Below are positions 8,074 to 16,319 of a DNA stretch of 35,886 nt, one piece after another. Both the position numbers and the translations under genes were made by a program. Position 1 is the first letter of the stretch, and every line of letters starts with the position of its first letter. The stretch is from JAYUDN01 sp043769645 (lineage in GTDB: Bacteria; Patescibacteriota; Gracilibacteria; BD1-5; UBA2023). The notes beneath the pieces were generated by a model. It was not told the DNA's origin. It searched no databases and saw only the letters and a list, made by a program, of their open reading frames with translations. The stretch is taken from assembly GCA_043769645.1 (NCBI GenBank), contig JAYVJC010000048.1:1-35886 (forward strand), given 5' to 3'.

Positions 8074-8697
8074 ATGGAAAAAATCACCAACAAGGAACAA
8101 CTCGTCTTCCAAAAAATCAGAGAATACCTCTCACGAGGACAGAAAATCACGATCCGTGGTATACAAGCTGATCTCGGATACGCTTCTCCTCGATCAATAT
8201 CAGTCCTCCTCGATTCAATCATCGAAAAGGGCTGGCTCTACAAAGACTCTCAGGATAAGCTCCAGATTTCTCCGAACTATACGACTGATAGTTATGAGGT
8301 CCAGGGAGTTCCACTCATCGGAAGTATTGCGTGCGGGATGCCGATATTCGCCGAGGAAAATATCGAAACTGAGATCCCCGTCTCGACCAAGCTCCTCTCC
8401 CCGGTAGAAAAATACTTCTTCCTCCGAGCGCAGTGAGACTCTATGAATCAGAAATGAATCAACTCAGGAGACCTTGTCCTCATCAGACAGACGAGTATAC
8501 CAGAAAATGAGAAAATCGTCGTCGCCCTCATCAACGATGAAGCAACGCTCAAGGAATTCCGGCGAGAAGGAGAAACCACCTACCTCCTCCCCCACTCAGA
8601 CAACCCTCGGCATAAGCCGATTATCCTCGATGATTCGGATGGAAACGTGATGATCCAGGGTATCTTTGTGCGGAGTTTTCCAGGAAATCTCTTCTAG
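8074..8697 (+). CDS. lexA: LexA repressor
   Basis: SOS repressor, 207 aa. An N-terminal winged helix (about 1-65, recognition part 'GYASPRSISVLLDSI') is followed by the S24 autopeptidase domain. Catalytic Ser 123 lies in 'AQGDSMNQKG', whose first Gly is TGA 8434-8436, and Lys 160 lies in 'NDEATLKEF'. The cleavage site is Cys87-Gly88 ('GSIACGMP') instead of the usual Ala-Gly; Cys-Gly is the site in UmuD. Two TGA codons are Gly. ATG 8062 is an in-frame alternative start. recA lies downstream, so the SOS sensor and repressor are neighbours. Stop is TAG. Confidence 0.95.
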
Positions 8698-8731
8698 ATC
8701 AATCAACTATAATAATATTAACTTTTTCCTT

Positions 8732-8848
8732 ATGACTCTTATCCTCTCAGTGACTACGAAGACCCATCCGACGCATATGATTTCTCGCTCCCGAAAGATA
8801 ACTCGCAAGAGAAATACCAAAAGTTCTGGATTTTCATTATTCAGATAA
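8732..8848 (+). CDS. Possible 38-aa basic peptide
   Basis: A short ORF between lexA and recA preceded by TATAAT (8708-8713) and a pyrimidine-rich leader. The product is strongly basic ('SRSRKITRKRNTK'). Nothing else supports it; it may be chance or part of the recA leader. Confidence 0.3.
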   Translation: MTLILSVTTKTHPTHMISRSRKITRKRNTKSSGFSLFR

Positions 8849-8893
8849 ATTTGCTCTTTCTAACCTCATATCTAATTTCTAACCCTTCTATTT

Positions 8894-9892
8894 ATGACTA
8901 CTGATAACCGCAAGGAAGCCCTTGCCACTGCCCTCGCCCAGATCGAAAAACAATTCGGTGCTGGGTCGATCATGAAACTCGGTGAGAAAACTCACCTCAA
9001 TGTCGAAACATTTGGTTCAGGCTCGATTGCCCTCGATGATGCGCTCGGTGGTGGATATGCGAAGGGTCGTATCGTCGAAATCTATGGACCAGAATCTTCA
9101 GGGAAGACCACCCTCGCACTCCACGCGATCGCCGAAGTCCAGAAAACCGGCGGAACTGCTGCCTTCGTCGATGCTGAACACGCACTCGATCCAGAGTATG
9201 CCCGAAAGATCGGGGTCAATATCGAAGAACTCATCATTTCACAGCCGGACTATGGAGAACAAGCACTCGAAATCGTCGACGCCCTCGTACGCTCGGGAGC
9301 CGTAGACCTCATCGTAGTAGACTCAGTCGCTGCGCTCACCCCAAAAGCAGAAATCGAGGGGAATATGGGAGACTCCTTCATGGGGCTGCAGGCTCGACTT
9401 ATGTCCCAGGCGCTTCGAAAGGTAACCGGAGTCATCAACAAATCAAACTCTACGGTCATCTTCATCAACCAGATTCGTATGAAGATCGGAGTGATGTTCG
9501 GAAGTCCCGAGACCACGACGGGAGGAAATGCCCTCAAGTTCTACGCTTCTCAACGACTCGATATCAGACGGAAGGAAAAGATCGAAGTCGGGACTGGGGA
9601 TGATAAAGAAGCGATGGGAAATCGAGTCAAGGTCAAGATCGTAAAGAATAAAATCGCCGCTCCGTTCCGTGAAGTCGAGATGGATATCATGTTCGCGGAA
9701 GGAATCTCTCTCGCCTGAGAAGTCATCGATATCGGAAGTGACAAGTGAGTCATCAAAAAATCAGGAGCCTTCTACTCCTTCGGTGAAACGAAGCTCGGAC
9801 AAGGACGAGACAACTCGATCAAGTACCTCAAAGAAAACAAAGATCTCTATAAAGAAATCGAAACCGCGGTACGTGCCGTGATGAAAAAATAA
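8894..9892 (+). CDS. recA: RecA recombinase
   Basis: Forms ATP-dependent filaments on single-stranded DNA for homologous repair and stimulates LexA self-cleavage. 332 aa. Walker A 'GPESSGKTT' is at 65-73, 'LIVVDSVAALTP' is Walker B, and L2 'GSPETTTGGNAL' is intact. Under the standard code it would stop at residue 274; TGA 9716-9718 is the invariant Gly in 'LAGEVIDIG', and a second TGA follows in 'DKGVIKKSGAFYS', after which the conserved 'GQGRDN' and the C-terminus continue to TAA. This gene is the clearest proof of UGA=Gly here. Confidence 0.98.
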
Positions 9893-9910
9893 AATTATTT
9901 GCACTTAAGC

Positions 9911-9940
9911 AGTAATATGTTAAAATAAGAACATATTACT
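9911..9940. repeat. Perfect 11-8-11 inverted repeat after recA
   Basis: AGTAATATGTT and AACATATTACT flank AAAATAAG. A possible promoter TTGCAC (9899-9904), 16 bp, TAAAAT (9921-9926) has its -10 at the centre of the repeat, so a dimeric repressor site for the gene at 9944 is plausible. Confidence 0.75.
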
Positions 9941-9943
9941 TAT

Positions 9944-10228
9944 ATGCCTCAGGAAAGTTCAAATTTTACATCCTTAGCTCAACAGGTTGCAAATAAATGA
10001 ATGCAGAATACCCCTATATTTCTAGCTATAAGGGAGTATATTTTGGAGATTACGGGTCATCATCCAAATCCAGAATCAATAATGAGTATCCTCGCTCAAG
10101 CTAAAAGATGAGTCAACGAAGTAGTTATAAGTTCTACTGATCAGTCCAGTACAAATCAAACCATACCAAGAAATCTACCCACATGAGAAATCGAGGAAAT
10201 AGTACCACCTCTGAAAAAAGCTGCCTAA
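9944..10228 (+). CDS. Small protein of unknown function downstream of recA
   Basis: 94 aa, soluble, with a helical N-terminal half ('SLAQQVANKGMQ', 'FLAIREYILEITGHHP') and a polar tail. Three TGA codons read as Gly. It follows a palindrome that overlaps a candidate -10 and ends before a clear terminator, so it looks like an independently controlled single gene. The nearness of lexA and recA raises the idea of an SOS gene, but the palindrome differs from those at lexA. Not recognised. Confidence 0.7.
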
Positions 10229-10249
10229 TTTCCACTTGAAAAAAACATA

Positions 10250-10277
10250 AATCCCCTGATAATCAAGGGGATTTTTT
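10250..10277 (+). terminator. Intrinsic terminator
   Basis: AATCCCC/GGGGATT stem with a 10-nt loop that can pair further, followed by six T; 21 bp after the TAA of the preceding gene. Confidence 0.88.
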
Positions 10278-10317
10278 AAGGTAAACAAAACTCTGGTAAG
10301 TATGGGTTAATAGATCT

Positions 10318-10430
10318 GTCATTCCGGGCTTGACCCGGAATCTATCTCTATCTTCCTAAATACGAAGCGAAATGACTAAAAAGAGATTCCTCCACTTCAC
10401 TTCACTTCACTTCATTTCGGTCAGAATGAC
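10318..10430. repeat. Dispersed repeat unit A (GTCATTC...GAATGAC ends)
   Basis: Bounded by GTCATTC and GAATGAC. Begins with the hairpin ATTCCGGG-CTTGA-CCCGGAAT (10321-10341) and ends with a CTTCA microsatellite and 'TTTCGGTCAGAATGAC', which recurs exactly in unit B. Confidence 0.8.
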
Positions 10431-10438
10431 AAAACGGC

Positions 10439-10543
10439 TGTCATCCCGAGGTACTCGAGGGATCCCTTTATTCTAATAGCAGCTTCTAGATAATCGAAAA
10501 GGGATTCCTTCATTTCATTTCACTTCATTTCGGTCAGAATGAC
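10439..10543. repeat. Dispersed repeat unit B
   Basis: Starts GTCATCCCGAG, includes the palindrome-rich 'GGTACTCGAGGGATCC', and ends with the same 'TTCATTTCGGTCAGAATGAC' as unit A. A relative lies at 27428-27503. With 10229-10317 and 10544-10653 this fills a 425-bp gene-free stretch. Confidence 0.8.
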
Positions 10544-10653
10544 AAAAACCTGCCAAATCTACTTATGAACTAGCTCATCTACCTTCTCTCATTCCATCGT
10601 TCCTACCTTTTCTACCGTCTCTATCTTCCCCTCGTTCATACCTTCCAAAACCT

Positions 10654-11448
10654 ATGCTCCGAACTACTTTCACCCTCATAGCCAAGAAGCCCCTCACTCA
10701 CGATGTCTTCGAACTGATCTATACGTGTCCGGATCTCGAAAAAGAACCTCCAAAACCTGGTCAGTATGTCCTGTTTCAGCTCGCTCCAGGACTCAACAGG
10801 GCTTATTCTATAGCTTCTGTCAGTTTTTCATCGAGTAATGCGGGAACAGAAGAATCAGATCCTTCTACTTTTACTCTCGTCATCAAGAGAATCGCAGATG
10901 GACGAGGGAGTCCCCTCATTTGTGATGCACCTATCGGAAGCATGCTGAGTGGGATGATCCCGCTCGGGCACTTCGTCCTCAAAAATACGCAAGTGAATAA
11001 ATGTTTCATCGGGACAGGAACCGGTTTCGCCCCCCTCTACTGCCAGATACTCGAGTGTCAGAAGCTTTCTGAACGCTCGCTCGAACAAAATGGATGGGGT
11101 GGATTCATACCACGAATAATATTTCATTTCTGAGTGCGCAGTGAACGAGATATGTTCTACAAGGATGAACTCCTGAACATGACAGTGAAGATGCAGTGAT
11201 TTGAATACACCCAATACCTCTCCCGCCCTGAAAATCTCCCCCTCGAATCAGAAAACACCAAACTGGAAATAGGAAACACAAAACCAGCAACTGTAACTGG
11301 CTACGTCACCGAATGGATTACTGAAGCGAATATTCGCGAATACCAAGAGTTCTATATCTGTGGCTCCCCCGCGATGGTGGAGAGTGCTCGAAATAAACTC
11401 ACCTCCCTCGGAATTGCCAAGGAAGTAATCTATTGGGAGCAGTACTAG
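10654..11448 (+). CDS. Ferredoxin-NADP reductase-like flavoprotein
   Basis: 264 aa of the FNR fold. The N-terminal FAD-binding barrel has 'PPKPGQYVLFQLAPG' and the flavin motif 'RAYS' at 49-52. The C-terminal nucleotide domain has 'FIGTGTGFAPLYCQIL' and 'EFYICGSPAMVESARNKL'. It should move electrons between NAD(P)H and a protein or small carrier; the partner is not in the window. No 2Fe-2S cysteine cluster is seen, so it is a stand-alone reductase. Two TGA codons are Gly. The stop TAG shares the palindrome CTAG with the stop of the convergent gene. Confidence 0.9.
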
Positions 11449-14400
11449 TGAATGCTTGACCTCAATGCTTCCTCTCTCGCTAATAATACATTAAGTAGTT
11501 CATCTCAGGAAAGCCCCTCGATTCATATACCTCTCGCTATTTCTATAGGAGAGTTACCTAAACGAGAAAGAAATATTGCAATTAAATCTTTGACCTCAAG
11601 CATAGCCATTGATGTACTACTTACTGATTCTAAAAACTCGACTCAGGTAATACCAATCGTAGTTTCGAGTACATCTTCTACTTCCCGTGAATATTCACTA
11701 AAACTCATAGCAGAGAGTCAAAGATCTCTCCTATCGCCATAAATATCATTCATCTTGGCGATGCCTGGAGAATCATGATTTTCTTCTTCACGTTGGTCTT
11801 CATTATCTCTTCGAAAGAAATTATCGAGATGATAAAGGATAGCCCTCCTACCGTGTGTAGAGAAAATATCTTTTTTTATTCATTTTTTAGATCTAGGAGG
11901 TCAACCTATCTTATATGAGATAACTATCTGTGACCAGTAATTATATGCTCTTTCTGCGGTGATGCGATCAAGTTCATCGCCTTGTAAATATCAAAATTCT
12001 TCGGTTAATGAATCGTATTGAAACCGCAAAATATCAAGCATAAGTATCAGGTCATCAAGCGTCCAGGCATCTTTATCCTTATCTTGAAGATGTTCTAAAA
12101 GATATTTTGCATGCTGTATATACTTACGTCTGGCTTCAGAGGAGATACAACTGAGAAACTGTGGGTGTCACATAAGATATTTTAGGCCAACCGTTCGACC
12201 TCTTACGTCTCAAAGAATACAGTGCTCAAGACTAAGTTCATTCGCTCTTTGTTCATCATCGAGCCTTGCAAACCGAATATGCTCAAATGCTTTGGTAGTA
12301 AACCCCTGCGATAATTCATAACTAAAATTATTTACAGCCCAGGTAGTATAACCAGACTGGGCATTTGATAATTCAGTATATCTTCTGGATTCATCGATCT
12401 TATTCTTATCCTTATACGTTGCAGCAAGCATTTCTTGTGCTGGCAAATATCAGTAATCCGCTGATAATCTATAAAATTTTTCTGCAAGTATTGGGTTCGA
12501 CGGGTCTCGTTTTCACATTTCAGCTTGTTTATCTCATGGAATCATAGAAGATATAGTATCTTGTTCTAAGTTTAGATTAGGATTGAATTTCCAATCTGGT
12601 GCATATGTACCACGCTTTTCAGATACTAATCACATCAGAAAGGATAGAACTCAAAGTGCATTCCTATTTTCTGGTTCTCTTCTCTTCATTCGGAAATAGA
12701 GCTTTCTGACATGATCTAGCAATGTACTTGATCTTGTCGTCGCCAGAAATTTATCTTCAAATTCATTTTCAATTGTATCAAAAATGCTTTCTTCATTGAT
12801 ATCATCTTTTGACTCCTTAAAAGCACGGTACGCAATACTGAGAGATTCGAGCACTCAAATATCCACCACGTCTGCATCAACAAGAAAGTCAAGAGATGCT
12901 TCTTCATAAAATGGCATACGAGATAATATTCATCAAATAAATATACAATCTCATGGTTTAAGATCTAGTGTATAGATATAATCAATTATATCATTTAATA
13001 AGTTCATATTTTCTGGCGAAAAGCAGAGAATTTCAGAGAGAATATATATAGAAAAAAATGGATCTTTGATGGATTTAATATCCTTTTTTCCTGTGAGCAC
13101 CTCAATTACCATATTCGCTCGGGTGCGCGTATTCCAGTTATCATCTACATATTTTTTATATTTTTTATAAGAATCAAAGAGTTCATCGCTCCAGTCTGAC
13201 CGAATATGTTCAGCTTGAACAATAGAATCTCTTTGTCTTTTGAGTTCTTCTTCAAGAAAATCAATCTCCTCAAGATGTCAGTATCCTATTCTACGAAGTA
13301 CTCAAAGTGAATCTAAAAATACTCTTAGAATCTCTACGGAATGATCTCCTTCAACCAAAGTCAGAGAAGCTGCTCGTATTATCCGTAAATAAGTCATTAT
13401 TGCTGATTTTCAAAATGTTTCTACCGTTCAGAGATTTCTCTCTCTTGAGAGAGTATTCTGTAATTGTCCCGATTCACTCGAAAGATTATCGATAGAATCA
13501 GACCACACTGGTAAATCAAGGCTTTGCTTCTGAAGGGAACCACTTGGCGTAGATTCAAGCCAACGAAATAAAAACTGCAAGTAATTCTGTGGATCTTTGA
13601 AATGTCAGAGAGAAAGTGTTTCTGTTACCTCTTTTATTGTTTCTAGATCTCAAAATGCGATCATCTCAAAAACCATTATATCTAATCTCTGGTATGTAAT
13701 CGATCTTCAGTTTGAAGATTCTTCATCCAGGAGCTCAATATCATGAGAGAGCTGTAACTTCTTCTTCTCAAGAATAGTTCTCAGATTTTTTAGTCATTCT
13801 CTTGTAAACTGAGGATACGACTCGAATACTGCATAAAGTGTTTCAAGGGAAGTGTTTGAGTTACAGAGAAACCTAAGTGGATCGGAATTAAGATTCTGAT
13901 GGAGTCAGAAATGACGAATTATTTGTCAAAATTGGGCGACTTTAAGATGATTGTCATCCTGAATAGCTATACCGTAAAGTCCCAGAAGGCAATCAGTATT
14001 GGCACATTCTGTCCATCCAATAGTATAATAAACGTTAGCTTTTTTTGTGTCGCCATCTCTGGCAAATATCGATCCATACTGAAAACAACATCAACCATCG
14101 GTCTCTTCAATTCAGGCACAATATTCCTCTCCTGCAGCATCAATATCTTTAATAATATACTCATAGTAAAGTCATCGGATTCTTTTCTTCTCTCATATAG
14201 TTATGAGTTTTGATGACTCTCAAATACGAATAAGAATATCTAATTTTGTAGTAAAATTTTTTTTAACTTCAATAAATGCATCACCTTTATGTCTTTTCTC
14301 CCACTCGGAATAAAGAACAATTATTTGTTCGATAAGTCTCGAAAAAGGCGTTAGTCTTTGGGATAATAAGTATTCTAAGAATATAAGTGATTCCTCAAGG

Positions 14401-14723
14401 AATCATTTATCGACAAATCATAAAATATTCTCCTCAAGGATATCGAGTGGAATCTCACGAATGTGTTGGATTACCACTGAAAATCCTTGGTTGAACTGAG
14501 CCCTATCTTCTGGCGATTCAATTTCATGCACCATTTGAGAAATCAACTTAAGTGACTCCCCTGCGGGTGACTGGGTTAGAACTTGTTCAACTTCTTGAGA
14601 TTTCTGAGTCCTTAAATCAACAATAAAACCTCCTCCAGGAAGGAATTCATATTGATCTCTCAAATCGACAGTTCAACATTTTTCTAGATTGGTTGGTTTA
14701 GGTGAAGATTGCGTATTTGACAT
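11445..14723 (-). CDS. Large helical-repeat (TPR/Sel1-like) protein
   Basis: 1092 aa without signal peptide or membrane segment, so probably cytosolic. About 36 TGA codons read as Gly, and the frame stays open for 3.3 kb only under code 25. Most of it is predicted helical with many Leu/Glu/Lys/Asp. The stretch 'AEKFYRLSADYGYLPAQEML' fits a Sel1/TPR repeat, suggesting an alpha-solenoid for protein interactions. The N-terminus ('GGGFIVDLRTQKSQEVEQVL') is not recognised. The last 100 residues oppose a plus-strand ORF at 11452-11742, which I treat as a shadow. It ends in the CTAG shared with the reductase gene. Function unknown. Confidence 0.85.
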
Positions 14724-14825
14724 AACTTGTTCTAAGTATTATTGAAAATTTACTTATTTTGTCAAATATAAAAACGATGATTTAAACTTCCTATTTTGAA
14801 AACAGAAACCTGTATCATTATGATA

Positions 14826-15107
14826 TTACGCTGTATATTCCCCTCCTCCTTTTCCCCACCGATCACCATCTTCCTCTTCGTCGAAATTGTTCATGATATC
14901 CTGATTCCATCGAGAAAGAGCATAGATATTATCATTGAGACTCATATTGCGCCAATCGATGATAAAGTCATCCGGATCGGTTTCCGTCCCAGCGATATAG
15001 TACGCCATCATCACCGAGTGTCCTTGTTGTTCGGCGATTTCGTTGATACGTTTTATATATTCCTGAACCTTATCAGTAAATTCCTGGCGAGAAAGAGATG
15101 GAGTCAT
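14826..15107 (-). CDS. Small acidic protein of unknown function
   Basis: 93 aa from Met 15107, acidic C-terminus ('NNFDEEEDGDRWGKGGGEYTA'), aromatic-rich, no signal peptide. It has no TGA codon. Upstream in-frame ATGs at 15125 and 15155 are possible, but 15107 starts the hydrophilic protein proper. It is divergent from the cysteine-repeat gene with a short intergenic region. No family recognised. Confidence 0.65.
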   Translation of the reverse strand: MTPSLSRQEFTDKVQEYIKRINEIAEQQGHSVMMAYYIAGTETDPDDFIIDWRNMSLNDNIYALSRWNQDIMNNFDEEEDGDRWGKGGGEYTA

Positions 15108-15236
15108 AGAAAAAATTGTATACATGAATCCTACGAAAATGGACAAAAAATGCAAAACAATCGTTAAAATTTTCTCACTTCAAAAAAAGACAGAAAAGTA
15201 AGCACTTTTTTGCATTTCACTGAAGATCGTGTTACT

Positions 15237-16295
15237 ATGAGAGTATCTGTCATACTTTTTATGCATAAGTATATTCTTATTGCCTTACTTTTTGTGGGAA
15301 TTTCGGGTCTTATAGGTGTGATTCTGTATCCGACGTTTGGAGAGAATATCGAGAATCTCCAGCCGGTTCACGCAAGTGCCACCGGGAAGGCACTTACGCG
15401 AGAAGAGGCTTATCTCAAGCAAGTACAGGATATGGAGCAGAAAAAAGAAACAGAAAGTATGTTTTATAATCTGGCTCAAAAGGGGGATAATATACGACTT
15501 TGTTCATCGATAACTGATACCGTTCTCGCAACCGACTGCCGGGACCAGTTCACGATCAGGAAAGCTGTCACTACCAATAATCCTGCTACCTGTGAAACCC
15601 TCATCGGGACGACTATAGTACAAAAGTGCGAAGATGAAGTATTTTATACACTTTCCCTCTCCGTAGGGGATGCCAAACTCTGTGAAAGAATCATAGATTC
15701 CGATAGAAAAAATACCTGTATTGAGGAAGTTTCTCAGATTTTATACCGAAATATGACTTCAAGTGGAACTCTCACAGAAACAAGTTGTGATACCCTCATG
15801 GGAACGGCCAAGGAAGCGTGTGTCCGTGAGTTCCAGAAACAAAAAGATGGTCGTATCTATGAACTTGCTATCAAGACCGAAGATATCACCCTTTGTAAAA
15901 ATATTTACGATAATGAAATCCTTTCGCTCTGTCAAGATACTATACGCCTCAAGCTTTCCCTTACGGAGGAAAATAATGATCTCTGCCGTTCGATAGATGA
16001 TGAAAAAAAGAAATCCCTCTGTGAAAAACAGCTCATGAGAAGTAGTATGATCAATATCTACAAAATGGTACTCTCATCTCATGATATTGATCTCTGTATA
16101 AAAATCACGGATACGAAACTCTCTCGCCAGTGCCACGATACGATACTACTTGAGAAGATACATACCACCAAAGATACCCTTCTCTGTAAAAATCTTTTCG
16201 CAACCGGATCGATCAGTGCCTGTCAGAAAATGATACTGGATACTCCACCCCTCAGTAGTTCTGGCACTGAAGTAGAACCGACGTCTCCTCAGTAG
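15237..16295 (+). CDS. Membrane-anchored protein with eight CX10-11C repeats
   Basis: 352 aa. A hydrophobic segment at about 10-31 is a signal anchor, then a linker and coiled-coil-prone stretch (52-75). After that come eight repeats of about 30-37 residues, each with a cysteine pair: 89/101, 119/131, 149/161, 184/195, 220/232, 250/262, 287/299 and 317/329. Seven pairs are CX11C and one is CX10C. Consensus is roughly 'LCxxIxDxxxxxxCxDxI'. Sixteen paired cysteines in an exported domain suggest disulfide-stapled helical hairpins; this is inference. The C-terminus is Ser/Thr/Pro-rich. The next secreted gene follows after 24 bp. Not recognised as a named family. Confidence 0.85.
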   Translation: MRVSVILFMHKYILIALLFVGISGLIGVILYPTFGENIENLQPVHASATGKALTREEAYLKQVQDMEQKKETESMFYNLAQKGDNIRLCSSITDTVLATDCRDQFTIRKAVTTNNPATCETLIGTTIVQKCEDEVFYTLSLSVGDAKLCERIIDSDRKNTCIEEVSQILYRNMTSSGTLTETSCDTLMGTAKEACVREFQKQKDGRIYELAIKTEDITLCKNIYDNEILSLCQDTIRLKLSLTEENNDLCRSIDDEKKKSLCEKQLMRSSMINIYKMVLSSHDIDLCIKITDTKLSRQCHDTILLEKIHTTKDTLLCKNLFATGSISACQKMILDTPPLSSSGTEVEPTSPQ

Positions 16296-16319
16296 ATACA
16301 AATCTATCCTCCTCCCCCT

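Noticed and set aside
8000..8407. Plus-strand ORF overlapping the start of lexA in another frame
   Set aside because: It is a Ser/Arg-rich out-of-frame shadow of lexA, whose domains are clear.
11452..11742. Plus-strand 96-aa ORF 3 bp after the reductase gene
   Set aside because: The opposite frame continues the 1092-aa gene through this stretch with coherent protein-like sequence and native UGA glycines, whereas the plus frame is Ser/Leu/Thr-rich and antisense.
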